Shown: positions 7,299 through 19,804 of the stretch, in pieces
Position numbering within the stretch: position 1 is the first letter of the stretch
How the letters are laid out: the number at the start of each line of letters is the position of its first letter
Source: Pseudanabaena sp. UWO311
GTDB taxonomy: Bacteria > Cyanobacteriota > Cyanobacteriia > Pseudanabaenales > Pseudanabaenaceae
Direction: 5' to 3'
NCBI RefSeq assembly: GCF_006937785.1
Contig: NZ_SJEE01000011.1
Coordinates: forward strand, 1-64,000
Length of the DNA stretch: 64,000 nt
The notes under the pieces: model-generated
The model's input: only the letters and a program-made list of their open reading frames with translations
Databases searched by the model: none
Told to the model about the DNA's origin: nothing
Position numbers and translations under genes: made by a program

Positions 7299-9878
7299 AT
7301 GGAAACCAGATATAACCCCCAGCAGATCGAACCCAAATGGCAAAAAGTTTGGGCAGAGAAACAACTTGACAAAGTAAGCAATGATGCAATTGGTGCAGAC
7401 AAAAAGAAATTCTATGCGCTGTCAATGTTTCCCTACCCATCGGGTGATCTGCACATGGGGCATGTCCGCAATTACACGATCACCGATGTAATTGCCCGTT
7501 ACAAAAGAATGCAGGGCTATCAAGTGTTGCACCCGATGGGCTGGGATGCTTTCGGGTTGCCTGCGGAAAATGCAGCGATCGATCGCAATACCCATCCTGC
7601 GAAATGGACTTACGCGAATATCGACAATATGCGATCGCAGCTTCAGCAAGTGGGTTTGTCCTACGACTGGGATCGCGAATTAGCAACTTGTTCGCCCGAC
7701 TATTACAAATGGACACAATGGATCTTTTTGCAATTTTTGGAAGCGGGTTTGGCTTATCAAAAAGAAGCAAAAGTTAACTGGGACCCGATCGATCAAACCG
7801 TAATTGCGAATGAGCAGGTGGATAGTGAAGGCAGATCTTGGCGATCGGGTGCGATCGTTGAGAAGCGCAAATTGCGTCAATGGTTCTTAAAAATTACTGA
7901 CTACGCCGAACAACTTTTGCAAGATTTGGACAAGCTCACCGACTGGCCCTCTAATGTCAAGATCATGCAAGCCAACTGGATCGGTAAATCCACAGGCGCA
8001 GAGCTAAGTTTTCCCATTGTTGGCTGTGACGAAAAAATCACTGTATTCACCACACGCCCTGACACAGTTTACGGTGTGAGTTATGTCGTGCTTGCTCCAG
8101 AACATCCACTAGTTGAGACATTGACCAGCAGTGCTCAAAAAGAATCCGTTGAAGCATTCATTCAAGAAGTCAAAAATCTTAGCGAAATCGATCGCACCTC
8201 AGATGATCGCCCTAAACGTGGCGTAGCGATCGGCGCAAGTGTAGTTAATCCATTTACTGGAAAAGAAGTCCCAATTTGGATTGCGGACTATGTTCTATTT
8301 GAATATGGAACAGGCGCAGTTATGGGAGTTCCAGCCCATGATGTCCGCGATTTTGCCTTTGCAAAACAATACAATCTTCCTATTCAAACGGTAATCATCT
8401 CTAACTCCCCTCTCCCTATGGGAGAGGGGCAGGGGGTGAGGGAATCCGCTTACACCGAAGCAGGAATCATGACCAATTCGGGCAGCTTTGACGGATTGGA
8501 TTCCGTAACTGCGAAAACCAAAATCATCGAACTCGCGGAAGTAAACCAATGGGGAACCGCCAAAATCACCTATCGCTTGCGTGATTGGTTGATTTCCCGC
8601 CAAAGATATTGGGGCTGTCCAATTCCCGTAATTCACTGTCCTAGTTGCGGCATCGTTCCCGTCCCTCATGCTGACTTACCGATCGCCTTGCCAGAGGATG
8701 TCGAACTTACAGGTCGTGGCGCGTCACCTCTCGCCCAATTGGACTCTTGGGTAAATGTCCCTTGTCCTAAATGTGGCACAGCCGCCAAGCGCGAAACTGA
8801 CACGATGGATACCTTCATCGATTCCTCTTGGTATTTCTTGCGATTTGCCGATGCGAGGAACGATCAAGAAATAGGCGATCGCGCTGCTATCAATAACTGG
8901 ATGCCCGTCGATCAATATGTGGGCGGTGTAGAACATGCGATTTTACACTTGCTCTATTCGCGATTTATGACTAAGGTTTTACGCGATCGGGGATTGCTTA
9001 ATTTCGATGAGCCATTTGCGCGATTGTTGACTCAGGGGATGGTGCAGGGCTTAACCTACATGAACCCCAACAAAGGCGGCAAAGACAAATGGATTCCATC
9101 TTCACAGGTCAATCCCCAAGATCCCAAAGATCCCAAAACGGGAGAACCTTTGCAAGCGCTCTTTGCCACGATGTCTAAATCTAAGGGGAATGGGGTATCT
9201 CCTGAAGTGGCGATCGCTAAATATGGAGCTGATACTTTGCGAATGTTCACGCTCTTTAAAGCGCCTCCTGAAAAAGATTTGGAATGGGAAGATGCCGATG
9301 TCGAAGGTCAACAACGCTTTTTAAATCGCGTTTGGCGCTTAGTTACTAGCTTTGCGGAAACTAAACAGAACGGCATTTCTAAAAAAGTTGATAAGAATCT
9401 GCGTCGCGCTATCCACATCGCGATCAAGGAAGTTTCCGAAGATTTCGATGGTGGCTATCAACTGAATACTGCCATTTCAGAAATGATGAAGCTTAGCAAT
9501 GCTTTGCAAGATGCCGAAGATAAGAGTTCCGCAACGTTCCTAGAAGGAATCGAAACTCTCTTAACTTTACTTGCTCCCTTTGCGCCACACATCGCCGAGG
9601 AACTTTGGTCACTCATTGGATATGAAGACTCAATTCATTTACAGCCTTGGCTGACCCATGATCCAGAAGCGCTTACCGTTGATGAGATTACGCTCGTAAT
9701 TCAAATCAATGGCAAAGTGCGTGGCAGTCTTCAAGTGCCGTCTAGCGCTAGCAATGATAAGCAAGCCTTGGAAGAGTATGCTCGTAGTTCAAGTGCTGCC
9801 CAGAAGTATCTCGAAGGTAAGGAGATTAAGAAGGTGATTGCAGTTCCCGGAAAGTTGGTGAATTTTGTAGTTGTCTAG
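7299..9878 (+). CDS. leuS: leucyl-tRNA synthetase
   Basis: A class I synthetase that charges tRNA-Leu in the cytoplasm. The HIGH-type motif is HMGHVRN (about residue 50) and the KMSKS-type loop is MSKSKGN. The editing CP1 domain (about 225-420) contains the usual TTRPDT and GVPAHD motifs; zinc-like CPSCG/CPKCG pairs follow, and the C-terminal anticodon and 'INGKVRG' segments are intact. Length (859 aa) is normal. The track starts at GTG 7296, but the next codon is ATG 7299 and fits better. Oddity: within CP1 a short palindromic repeat is translated in frame as [14 protein letters not shown] strong terminator follows. Confidence 0.97.
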   Translation: METRYNPQQIEPKWQKVWAEKQLDKVSNDAIGADKKKFYALSMFPYPSGDLHMGHVRNYTITDVIARYKRMQGYQVLHPMGWDAFGLPAENAAIDRNTHPAKWTYANIDNMRSQLQQVGLSYDWDRELATCSPDYYKWTQWIFLQFLEAGLAYQKEAKVNWDPIDQTVIANEQVDSEGRSWRSGAIVEKRKLRQWFLKITDYAEQLLQDLDKLTDWPSNVKIMQANWIGKSTGAELSFPIVGCDEKITVFTTRPDTVYGVSYVVLAPEHPLVETLTSSAQKESVEAFIQEVKNLSEIDRTSDDRPKRGVAIGASVVNPFTGKEVPIWIADYVLFEYGTGAVMGVPAHDVRDFAFAKQYNLPIQTVIISNSPLPMGEGQGVRESAYTEAGIMTNSGSFDGLDSVTAKTKIIELAEVNQWGTAKITYRLRDWLISRQRYWGCPIPVIHCPSCGIVPVPHADLPIALPEDVELTGRGASPLAQLDSWVNVPCPKCGTAAKRETDTMDTFIDSSWYFLRFADARNDQEIGDRAAINNWMPVDQYVGGVEHAILHLLYSRFMTKVLRDRGLLNFDEPFARLLTQGMVQGLTYMNPNKGGKDKWIPSSQVNPQDPKDPKTGEPLQALFATMSKSKGNGVSPEVAIAKYGADTLRMFTLFKAPPEKDLEWEDADVEGQQRFLNRVWRLVTSFAETKQNGISKKVDKNLRRAIHIAIKEVSEDFDGGYQLNTAISEMMKLSNALQDAEDKSSATFLEGIETLLTLLAPFAPHIAEELWSLIGYEDSIHLQPWLTHDPEALTVDEITLVIQINGKVRGSLQVPSSASNDKQALEEYARSSSAAQKYLEGKEIKKVIAVPGKLVNFVVV
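8405..8442 (+). repeat. palindromic interspersed repeat inside leuS
   Basis: The core CCCCTCTCCC-TAT-GGGAGAGGGG is a perfect 10-bp hairpin followed by CAGGGGGTGAGGG. This sequence type is an abundant intergenic repeat in cyanobacteria; here it lies inside an open reading frame, keeps the frame and adds no stop codon. Confidence 0.8.
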
Positions 9879-9905
9879 GCTTTTACATCTGAACTTTGCC
9901 TAACC

Positions 9906-9960
9906 AATCCCAATAATTTTAAAAGGTTTACAGAGTAAGCTTTTTAAAATTATTGGGATT
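9906..9960 (+). terminator. leuS terminator hairpin
   Basis: Arms of 19 bases (AATCCCAATAATTTTAAAA and exact complement) with a 17-base loop, starting 28 bases after the leuS stop; the 3' side runs into T residues. The stem is AT-rich apart from CCC/GGG. Confidence 0.7.
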
Positions 9961-9961
9961 T

Positions 9962-9989
9962 TTGCGTTTTAAAAACTCTCATGTATAAT
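9962..9989 (+). promoter_or_regulatory. candidate promoter of the toxin-antitoxin pair
   Basis: TTGCGT, 16 bases, TATAAT, about 33 bases before the antitoxin ATG. An imperfect dyad GTATTA-N15-TAATAC (9994-10020) lies between the -10 box and the start codon, where an antitoxin could bind and repress its own operon. Sequence inspection only. Confidence 0.45.
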
Positions 9990-10021
9990 GTTTGTATTAC
10001 AACGCATTATTTGATAATACG

Positions 10022-10270
10022 ATGTCAACTATAGCTAAGGAAACGATTACCTTTCGGCTCGATCGCACAAAGCGTGAAGCATTAGATGCGATCGCTAAGG
10101 AACTAGATCGCGATCGCTCTTACCTGTTGAATGAGGCGATCGAGAACTATATTGAAATTTATAAGTGGCAGATTGCGGAAATTAATTTAGCGATCGCTGA
10201 GGCAGATGCTGAAGATTTTGCCAGTGATGAAGATGTAGATATTATGTTTGGGCGCTTGAATGAAGGTTAG
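10022..10270 (+). CDS. ribbon-helix-helix antitoxin (ParD/CopG-like)
   Basis: 82 residues from ATG 10022 (MSTIAKETITFRLDRTKREAL). The N-terminal part has the ribbon-helix-helix pattern: a beta strand ETITFRLD, then two helices with 'LDRDRSYLLNEAIENY'. Such proteins bind DNA as dimers and neutralise a toxin with their C-terminal tail, here acidic (EADAEDFASDEDVD). The ORF track begins 10 codons earlier (9992), but that segment lies in the promoter/operator region and the internal ATG is preferred. It overlaps the toxin gene by 11 bases, typical of a coupled toxin-antitoxin operon. Confidence 0.8.
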   Translation: MSTIAKETITFRLDRTKREALDAIAKELDRDRSYLLNEAIENYIEIYKWQIAEINLAIAEADAEDFASDEDVDIMFGRLNEG

Positions 10271-10532
10271 GTGGTTACGCAAAGCCCTACATAATCTAGA
10301 AGTGATTCATGAATATATTGCTAGAGACAATCCAGAGGCAGCTTTAAAATTGGTAATCAAGATTCGCAGTGCCGTGAAGCAATTGGAAACTTTTCCAGAA
10401 ATGGGACGTGTTGGGCGAGTAAAGGAGACAAGAGAAATTGTGGTCAATCCTTATTTCATCGTGTATCGAGTTAATGGAAGTTTTGTCGATATTTTGCGAA
10501 TATTACATTCAGCGAGAAAGTTTCCAGATTAG
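10260..10532 (+). CDS. ParE/RelE superfamily toxin
   Basis: 90 residues with ParE-like layout: 'VRWLRKALHNLEVIHEYIARDNPEAA' N-terminal helices, 'KQLETFPEMGRVGRV' and a C-terminal beta region 'REIVVNPYFIVYRV ... VDILRILHSARKFP'. ParE toxins of this type poison gyrase, while RelE relatives cut mRNA; the P-E-M-G-R pattern and 'Y-x-V-x-Y-R-V' favour ParE. It overlaps the antitoxin gene by 11 bases. After the stop, another frame encodes a short tail (DEILADALKLIEQESVN) that may be the remnant of a further gene. The pair sits just upstream of a Septu-type defence operon. Confidence 0.8.
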   Translation: MKVRWLRKALHNLEVIHEYIARDNPEAALKLVIKIRSAVKQLETFPEMGRVGRVKETREIVVNPYFIVYRVNGSFVDILRILHSARKFPD

Positions 10533-10667
10533 ATCGCGATGAGATTTTGGCAGATGCGTTAAAATTAATTGAGCAGGAATCAGTTAATTAAATTTCAACT
10601 TTATTATGTGCATTACATAGACAATTTTATACTTTATGTCCGCAATAAATTACTCTAATAAGTAAAT

Positions 10668-11951
10668 ATGAAAATCAAACAATTAAGAATGCAATCATTT
10701 CGTGGTATCAGCGATCTCACTCTATCCTTTGACCCACAACTTAATATTCTAATTGGTAATAACGGTTCAGGAAAATCTAGTATTCTTGATTGTTTAAGTG
10801 TTTTCCTCAATCACATTTCAGACGAAATAAAGTTTTTATATCAAGCTGGTTACCATCCTAATCGATTTATATCACCCCAAGTTAAGGATATTTTTTTAGA
10901 TGACGATATCCCTACTGGTAGTAAAGAAAAGATTGAAACCCAATTGGAATCTACTCTTAATTCTTTAAACTTTCAACACATCATAAAAAAGGATAGAGGT
11001 GATACATCTAAATTATCAACTCAAATAGATGATTTACACCTAGCTACTCCTATTTTACAGGGGATTGTTAATGCTAAAAATATTCCAATAATGATTTACT
11101 ACTCGGTTAAACGAGATCTTATTTTTGATGATTTGGAACCCTCTAAAGAGGTTAATACGAGTAATAGTATTCTTGATGTTTATAATCGTGCTTTTACAGG
11201 TGGGCAAGTTATTTTTAAAGGGTTTTTTGAATGGTTTAAATTGCTTGAAGAATTAGAAAATGAACTAATTAGAGACAACCCAAATTATAGAGATAAACAA
11301 TTAGAATCAGTACGCCAAGCAATTTATACTTTTCTACCAGAATTTAAAGATCTCAGAATTCGTCGTCGTCCTGAACTACGCATGACTGTTACGAAAAATG
11401 ATGCTGAACTAACGATCAATCAATTGTCTGATGGTGAAAAAAACTTACTAGCGATGGTTGGGGACTTAGCGAGAAGATTGGCGATCGCTAATCCTGAGAT
11501 GGAAAAACCTGAACAGGGTAGCGGTGTAGTTTTAATTGACGAGATCGAGCTACATCTGCATCCTAAATGGCAACGCATGGTTATCCCTGCATTGCTGCGA
11601 ACCTTCCCCAACTGCCAATTTATAATTACAACCCACTCACCACAAGTACTAGGCGAAGTCAAAGATGGAAAAATCTATCGACTTGCTAATACAGAATCAG
11701 GCGTTACCGCAGAAATCGTTAGAACCTACGGCAGAGATAGCAATCGCATTCTTGAAGATGAAATGGGAGTTCCCAAACGGAATCAAAAAATTAAAGATGA
11801 TTTATTAAATCTATTTAGATTGATTGATGATGGTAATTTAACTCAAGCAAAAGAACTACAAACATCTTTGAAAGAAGAGATTGGCTTTGATGAGCCAGAA
11901 TTTGCTAGGGCAGATGTATTAATTCATCGGAAAGAAGTTTTGGGAAGATGA
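10668..11951 (+). CDS. ptuA: AAA/ABC-type ATPase, PtuA-like (Septu defence)
   Basis: 427 residues of the SMC/RecF-like overcoming-nuclease ATPase group. Walker A is IGNNGSGKSS (about residue 30), the signature-like motif LSDGEKNLLAMV, Walker B VVLIDEIELHLHPKWQ and the switch His in IITTHSPQVL. The gene overlaps by 4 bases (ATGA) with a gene for a TIGR02646/PtuB-type HNH protein; ATPase plus this HNH partner is the composition of Septu (PtuAB) anti-phage systems, also used as effectors in Ec78-type retrons. No reverse transcriptase or retron RNA is visible here, so stand-alone Septu is favoured. The C-terminal part after 390 is helical. Local AT content is higher than in leuS or apcE, consistent with transfer. 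Confidence 0.8.
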   Translation: MKIKQLRMQSFRGISDLTLSFDPQLNILIGNNGSGKSSILDCLSVFLNHISDEIKFLYQAGYHPNRFISPQVKDIFLDDDIPTGSKEKIETQLESTLNSLNFQHIIKKDRGDTSKLSTQIDDLHLATPILQGIVNAKNIPIMIYYSVKRDLIFDDLEPSKEVNTSNSILDVYNRAFTGGQVIFKGFFEWFKLLEELENELIRDNPNYRDKQLESVRQAIYTFLPEFKDLRIRRRPELRMTVTKNDAELTINQLSDGEKNLLAMVGDLARRLAIANPEMEKPEQGSGVVLIDEIELHLHPKWQRMVIPALLRTFPNCQFIITTHSPQVLGEVKDGKIYRLANTESGVTAEIVRTYGRDSNRILEDEMGVPKRNQKIKDDLLNLFRLIDDGNLTQAKELQTSLKEEIGFDEPEFARADVLIHRKEVLGR

Positions 11952-12637
11952 GATATATCAAGATAGGTCAAGAACCGCAAAGTTTCACTGACTGGAAATC
12001 ACAAGAAAATGATGACTGGAAACCAACTTATAAAACATTGCGAGGTCAAATTAAAGCTGAAGTACATGATGCCTTATTGGCAGAGCAAGGTTATACCTGC
12101 TGTTACTGTGGTATGAGCATCACTAGCGACATTAGCCATATTGAACATCTACAACCTCAGAACGAGAAAGATCCAGATTTGTCCACAGATCTATCACTAG
12201 CAATAGATTTCAATAATCTCTTAGCATCATGTGGCTTTTCGGATAAATCCAAGATGACTGCCCCAGAATATGAAAAAGCTCTGCACTGCTTGCAGCATTG
12301 TGGCTGCAAAAGAGGAAATAATCCACTTTCAGTCTCACCATTGCAAGTAGATTGTGCTGATTTCTTTCGATATACAGGTTCTGGAGAAATACGTCCTGCC
12401 GAAGAACCTGATAAACATCAATCTGCTTCAGAAACTATCCAGACACTAAATCTCAACTATGGAAATCTAGTTGCCATGAGAGAAGAGGCTATTGATCAAG
12501 CCGTACAGGGCTTAGAAGAATTAACAGCAGAGGATCTAGCAATTCTGATTAAATCTTATGAACAGCCAAATCAACAAGCTTTTAGCTTTGCGATCGCCTA
12601 TATCCTCAAGCAATTTCTAAACCCGAAATCAACATGA
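11948..12637 (+). CDS. ptuB: HNH endonuclease, PtuB-like (TIGR02646 type)
   Basis: 229 residues. The N-terminus 'MRYIKIGQEPQSFTDWK' and the zinc/HNH core 'YTCCYCGMSI ... HIEHLQPQ ... FNNLLASCGF' match the TIGR02646 family of HNH nucleases that partner a PtuA-type ATPase. A second Cys-rich segment (CLQHCGCKRGNNP) and 'FFRYTGSGEI' follow, as in the family. The start codon overlaps the ptuA stop (ATGA), implying translational coupling. The expected role is to cut DNA when the ATPase complex senses phage infection. The conserved Cys and His residues look intact, so the system may be active. Confidence 0.82.
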   Translation: MRYIKIGQEPQSFTDWKSQENDDWKPTYKTLRGQIKAEVHDALLAEQGYTCCYCGMSITSDISHIEHLQPQNEKDPDLSTDLSLAIDFNNLLASCGFSDKSKMTAPEYEKALHCLQHCGCKRGNNPLSVSPLQVDCADFFRYTGSGEIRPAEEPDKHQSASETIQTLNLNYGNLVAMREEAIDQAVQGLEELTAEDLAILIKSYEQPNQQAFSFAIAYILKQFLNPKST

Positions 12638-12683
12638 TGTAAATTTGCTTGAAGGGTAGGCGATCGCACCCAAATTCAAACAT

Positions 12684-13388
12684 TCAAACATCCCCTTGCT
12701 GTGAATAATTTGCCCTCACCCATCCCCGAAACTCCTTTAAAGTCTTGCTTTCGCCTAAGAGCAGTCGCTTCTGTACATATTCCACAATAACCGCTGCGGG
12801 TAACGTCGGAAACGACAAACTATTTTCTATCGCCATATATTCCCCATTCTCTAAACCTAAAAACTCTAAACTATAACCGTCATAGGGCCAGACTTCAGGC
12901 ACACCGAGGAGAGCGTAAATTGGCAAACGGCGATCGCTAGGATTAGTGATATCCACCTCTAAAACCAGATCGGGCGGAGGATCTTGTCCGACAATGACAT
13001 TTTCTTTCTCACGGATCACCAATTCATTTTTAACGTAATAGCAAGAGTCAGGTTCTGCTCCAACCTTTAACTCTGGTATCTTCATTAATAGAGATCCTAG
13101 TCGTCTCATATCTATCTCTAATTCATCAACAAATACACCGAGTAAAGCCTCAATAAATCTATTGCTACCTTCATGCAGTAAGAGAGGCGACATAATTTCT
13201 AAAGTACCGTTAATATAATTGAATAGAGTTTTACGGCGATCGCCAACATCTGCTAGTAAGCACTCAAAAGTTTCCCAACTCACCCCATGCAACAAGACCC
13301 GATTTTCAGATAATGGTCTGGGCTTCTCGATTTTTTCACTTACTGATGTAGCAGCTTGCTCTCTTGGTAAGGTTGGAGTATTCATCAT
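12684..13388 (-). CDS. Uma2 family protein
   Basis: 234 residues, longer than the other Uma2 copies here because of a 45-residue N-terminal and a C-terminal extension. Core features: 'LLADVGDRRKTLFNYINGTLEIMSP', 'AEPDSCYYV', 'PPDLVLEVDITNPSDRRLPIYALLGVPEVWPYDG'. It has the PD-(D/E)XK arrangement (D of PPDLV, E-x-D). Convergent with the Septu operon, 46 bases away, with no clear terminator between. It closes the accessory pocket between leuS and apcE. Role unknown; several Uma2 genes in cyanobacteria sit in variable regions like this. Confidence 0.85.
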   Translation of the reverse strand: MMNTPTLPREQAATSVSEKIEKPRPLSENRVLLHGVSWETFECLLADVGDRRKTLFNYINGTLEIMSPLLLHEGSNRFIEALLGVFVDELEIDMRRLGSLLMKIPELKVGAEPDSCYYVKNELVIREKENVIVGQDPPPDLVLEVDITNPSDRRLPIYALLGVPEVWPYDGYSLEFLGLENGEYMAIENSLSFPTLPAAVIVEYVQKRLLLGESKTLKEFRGWVRANYSQQGDV

Positions 13389-16459
<3,071 letters not shown>

Positions 16460-16500
16460 CTAATAAAAATCACATGAAATACGCTGTGTGTGTTTCATGT

Positions 16501-16554
16501 AAAACCCAGAAAGGTAGAGGCAATTCATAAATTGCCTCTACCTTTCTGGGTTTT
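16501..16554 (+). terminator. apcE terminator
   Basis: A perfect 25-bp stem (arms 16501-16525 and 16530-16554) with loop CATA and a TTTT end, 41 bases after the apcE stop. Confidence 0.85.
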
Positions 16555-16664
16555 ATTAAGATTCAAAATTTTGCTTCAAGAGAGAATAAATTGGTGACGG
16601 TTTTTCGGTATCATAAGCATCAGATTAAAGTAAAAAGTTAAATTTATATAAAGGGCGATAAGAA

Positions 16665-17678
16665 GTGACTATCAGGGTAGCGATTAATGGATTTGGGCGC
16701 ATCGGACGTAACTTTCTCAGATGCTGGGCTGGTCGCTCAGAGACAAACATAGAACTAGTTGGACTGAACGATACGTCCGATCCCCGTACCAACGCTCACT
16801 TGCTTAAGTACGACTCCATGCTCGGCAAATTTGCGGGCGAAGTTAGTGCTGATGACACCACAATTACTGTTAATGGCAAAACCATCAAAACAGTTTCCGA
16901 TCGCAATCCTGACAATTTACCTTGGAAAGATTGGGGCATTGATTTAGTCATCGAATCTACGGGTGTATTTATCGATAAAGTTGGCGCTGGCCGACATATT
17001 GGTGCAGGTGCTAAGAAAGTTCTAATTACTGCCCCTGGTAAAAACGAAGATGGTACGTTTGTAGTTGGTGTGAATGATAAAGATTACAACCATGATATTC
17101 ACCACATCATCAGTAATGCTAGTTGCACCACCAACTGTTTAGCACCTGTTGCCAAAGTCTTGCTAGAAAACTTTGGCATTGTCAAAGGTGTAATGACTAC
17201 CACCCACAGCTATACTGGTGACCAACGCTTGCTTGATGCTAGCCACCGCGATTTGCGCCGTGCTAGAGCTGCTGCTTTAAGCATTGTTCCAACCTCCACA
17301 GGTGCAGCTAAGGCTGTTGCGCTTGTATTACCACAACTAGCTGGCAAATTAAATGGCATTGCTTTGCGAGTGCCAACTCCTAACGTCTCAGTTGTTGACT
17401 TTGTGGTCGAAGTGGAAAAAGCCACGATCGCTCAAGAAGTTAATGAAGCATTCCGCGTTGCAGCCGAAGGCTCAATGAAAGGCATTTTGGAATATAACGA
17501 ATTGCCTTTGGTGTCAATCGACTATCGCGGTGTTGATGCATCTTCAATCGTTGACTCTTCTTTGACTATGGTCATGGGTGGCAATATGGTTAAGGTTGTT
17601 GCTTGGTACGACAACGAGTGGGGCTATAGCCAACGTGTTGTTGACTTAGCTGAAATTGTTGCTAAAAACTGGAAATAA
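16665..17678 (+). CDS. gap2: glyceraldehyde-3-phosphate dehydrogenase, photosynthetic type
   Basis: 337 residues. NAD(P)-binding GFGRIGRN at the N-terminus, catalytic Cys in [10 protein letters not shown], His in [14 protein letters not shown], and C-terminal [15 protein letters not shown]. The dinucleotide region and overall sequence resemble cyanobacterial Gap2, the Calvin-cycle enzyme that uses NADPH and NADH to reduce 1,3-bisphosphoglycerate; the plant CP12-regulated GapA is its descendant. There is no C-terminal GapB-type extension. The start codon is GTG, preceded by a weak purine stretch (AAGAA). It is flanked by strong terminators on both sides, so it is monocistronic. Confidence 0.95.
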   Translation: MTIRVAINGFGRIGRNFLRCWAGRSETNIELVGLNDTSDPRTNAHLLKYDSMLGKFAGEVSADDTTITVNGKTIKTVSDRNPDNLPWKDWGIDLVIESTGVFIDKVGAGRHIGAGAKKVLITAPGKNEDGTFVVGVNDKDYNHDIHHIISNASCTTNCLAPVAKVLLENFGIVKGVMTTTHSYTGDQRLLDASHRDLRRARAAALSIVPTSTGAAKAVALVLPQLAGKLNGIALRVPTPNVSVVDFVVEVEKATIAQEVNEAFRVAAEGSMKGILEYNELPLVSIDYRGVDASSIVDSSLTMVMGGNMVKVVAWYDNEWGYSQRVVDLAEIVAKNWK

Positions 17679-17684
17679 TTTTTC

Positions 17685-17721
17685 AAAAAAAGAGGCGGCA
17701 CTTTGTGCCGCCTCTTTTTTT
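17685..17721 (+). terminator. gap2 terminator
   Basis: A-run, GC-rich stem GAGGCGGCAC / GTGCCGCCTC with loop TTT, then T8: a textbook intrinsic terminator 7 bases after the stop codon. The 17-bp stem includes the A/T runs. Confidence 0.92.
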
Positions 17722-17803
17722 TGTTCACGCAATTTCGCTGATGTATGAGTATCCAGCGATGTAGATAGAATATTGTGAAGTCAATGTTCTTATAGCGATC
17801 GCA

Positions 17804-19771
17804 ATGAAACTTCCTGCCACTTTGGTTAATTTCGGAGCTTTTTGTAAACGTAATCATCAGCAATTAGTGGCTGGATTGATTACGTTTTCATTGTCTTTGG
17901 GCGTTTTAGGCTTAAGAGAAAATGGAGCTTTTAAGGAAGTGGAGCTTTGGGTTTATGACAGCTTGATGCGATCGCAACTTAACGAACCACCCGATCGCCG
18001 TGTTGTTATTGTCGAAATTTCTGAAGCTGATATTCAAGATTTCTCTAAGCTATATTTTGAGCGATGGCCAATTTCGGATCGCTTATTTGCCAGACTGATT
18101 AACCAAATTTCCGTTGCCAAACCTGCTGCGATCGGCATTGATAAATATCTGGATTTACCAGTTCTAGAAGGACGTAGTGAGTTGGTTAACGCCATTAAAA
18201 ATGCTGGTAATGTAGTAAATGCTAAATTTATTGCAACGGTCGAAGGTCGCAGTGGTGTTGATCCTGCGAAAGATCTAGAACAAATTAGCAGCTATGGATA
18301 TGTGAATTTACCCACAGACAAAGGGGCGCTGGTGCGGCGAGCTTCAATCGTTGGCGATTCAGGGTCTTTAGCCTTTGAGATTGCCAATTTGTATTTAAAA
18401 AATTTGCATGGTAAACAGCTTGTATTTGACCCAGCTGCAATTCAATTTACGGCTGGCAAACAAATTATTCCAAGGATAACGGCAAATTACGGTGCATATC
18501 GTAAAGAGGATGATAGCGGATATCAAATGATGATTCGCTATCGAGGAAAGGCAAGATTCTTTGAGCATATTCGAGCAACTGATGTACTTGAGAAGCGTGT
18601 TGCTCCTGAGAAACTGCGCGATCGCGTAGTCCTAATTGGTGTGACTGCGGAAAGCCTCAAAGATAGCTTTCCCACTCCTGTTAGTGTTGATGGCGAAGTG
18701 ATGTATGGGGTGGAAATCCATGCAAATATTGTCAGCCAGTTGATTAGTAGTACTTTAGACGATCGCAAATTTATTCAGGTTTGGTCAAACGAGATTGAAA
18801 ATATTTGGATTTTGTTTTGGGCGATCGCTGGTGGTGCAATGGCAGCATTTATTGCTCATGCTGGTAAAAATATAGGGCTTTTAGTTCTCTCCTCTGGTGG
18901 TTTAGTTTGGGCTAGCTATTTTGCCTTTGGTCAGGCTCTGTGGATACCATTATTTCCAGCCTTGTTGGGTTTAATTTCTTCAAATGTACTAGTCATGGCT
19001 TATCAGCTTGCAATTCAGCAATCAGAACGCAAAGTGCTGATGGGATTATTTTCACGACATGTCTCTAAGGAGCTAGCCGATATTATTTGGTCAAATCGCG
19101 AAAAATTTCTGCTAGAGGGGCGGATAACTGGACAGGAGGTTTATGTCACTGTTTTGTTTACGGATATGAGAAACTTTAGTACTGCGGCGGAGGCTCAAGC
19201 CCCTGGTGAGACGCTAAATTGGCTCAATAATTATTTGGGAACGATCGCTAATGAAGTTTTAGCTTATGGCGGTATGGTCGATAAGTACATTGGTGATGCG
19301 GTGATGGCAGTATTTGGAGTGCCGATTCCCCATAGTAATGAAATTGAACGTACCCGCGATGCTCAATCTGCTGTTGCTGCGGCTTTAGCGATCGCCCATA
19401 AATTAGCGGAAATGAATGAGGTCTGGGTAGCCCAAGGATTACCACCCGTCTCGACAGGAATTGGCATTAATTCTGGTCTGGTGATTGCAGGAAGTTTAGG
19501 TAGTTCGGAGCGATTGGAATATTCTGTATTAGGAGATGCGGTTAATGTTGCGTCGCGACTAGAGAGCTTTAATAAAGAAGTTGATGGTGGACCACATCAT
19601 ATTTTGATTAGTGAAGAGACATATCAGCGATTAGATAACAATTTCCAGACCGAGTTTGTGGGTAAATTTGCACTCAAAGGGAAAACACAGGAAACAGGAA
19701 TTTACCGAGTTTTGGATGTCCAAAAGAAGCTTAATCAACTTAGTTCCACAAGCTCATTTGAAAATAAATAA
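17804..19771 (+). CDS. CHASE2 domain adenylate/guanylate cyclase
   Basis: 655 residues. A signal-anchor helix (about 20-38) is followed by an extracytoplasmic CHASE2 sensor domain (about 45-330; 'WVYDSLMRSQL', 'ISEADI', 'AIGIDKYLD'), three hydrophobic helices (about 338-400) and a class III cyclase domain (about 440-635) with 'VLFTDMRNFSTAAE', 'GGMVDKYIGDAVMAVFG' and 'EYSVLGDAVNVASRLE'. The metal-binding Asp residues (FTDM, IGDAVM) are present. Substrate-specifying residues suggest adenylate (Lys in VDKYIG, Asp in VLGD), but this is inference. The signal sensed is unknown. It converges on a lipoprotein gene through a shared terminator. Confidence 0.92.
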   Translation: MKLPATLVNFGAFCKRNHQQLVAGLITFSLSLGVLGLRENGAFKEVELWVYDSLMRSQLNEPPDRRVVIVEISEADIQDFSKLYFERWPISDRLFARLINQISVAKPAAIGIDKYLDLPVLEGRSELVNAIKNAGNVVNAKFIATVEGRSGVDPAKDLEQISSYGYVNLPTDKGALVRRASIVGDSGSLAFEIANLYLKNLHGKQLVFDPAAIQFTAGKQIIPRITANYGAYRKEDDSGYQMMIRYRGKARFFEHIRATDVLEKRVAPEKLRDRVVLIGVTAESLKDSFPTPVSVDGEVMYGVEIHANIVSQLISSTLDDRKFIQVWSNEIENIWILFWAIAGGAMAAFIAHAGKNIGLLVLSSGGLVWASYFAFGQALWIPLFPALLGLISSNVLVMAYQLAIQQSERKVLMGLFSRHVSKELADIIWSNREKFLLEGRITGQEVYVTVLFTDMRNFSTAAEAQAPGETLNWLNNYLGTIANEVLAYGGMVDKYIGDAVMAVFGVPIPHSNEIERTRDAQSAVAAALAIAHKLAEMNEVWVAQGLPPVSTGIGINSGLVIAGSLGSSERLEYSVLGDAVNVASRLESFNKEVDGGPHHILISEETYQRLDNNFQTEFVGKFALKGKTQETGIYRVLDVQKKLNQLSSTSSFENK

Positions 19772-19804
19772 AAAGCGGCGCTTAGCGCCGCTTTTTATTT
19801 ATTT
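19762..19804. terminator. bidirectional terminator, overlaps both stop codons
   Basis: A perfect 20-bp stem, loop TTA, with A-run/T-run on both sides. Its left arm contains the last codons of the cyclase gene, and its right arm the stop codon of the convergent lipoprotein gene. Confidence 0.92.

Noticed and set aside
7205-7440. Minus-strand ORFs of 65-76 aa before leuS
   Set aside because: They overlap the leuS start and its leader hairpin and have no protein-like features.
10600-10667. Retron RNA upstream of ptuA
   Set aside because: The spacer is only about 130 bases, AT-rich and without stable paired arms, and no reverse transcriptase gene exists here.
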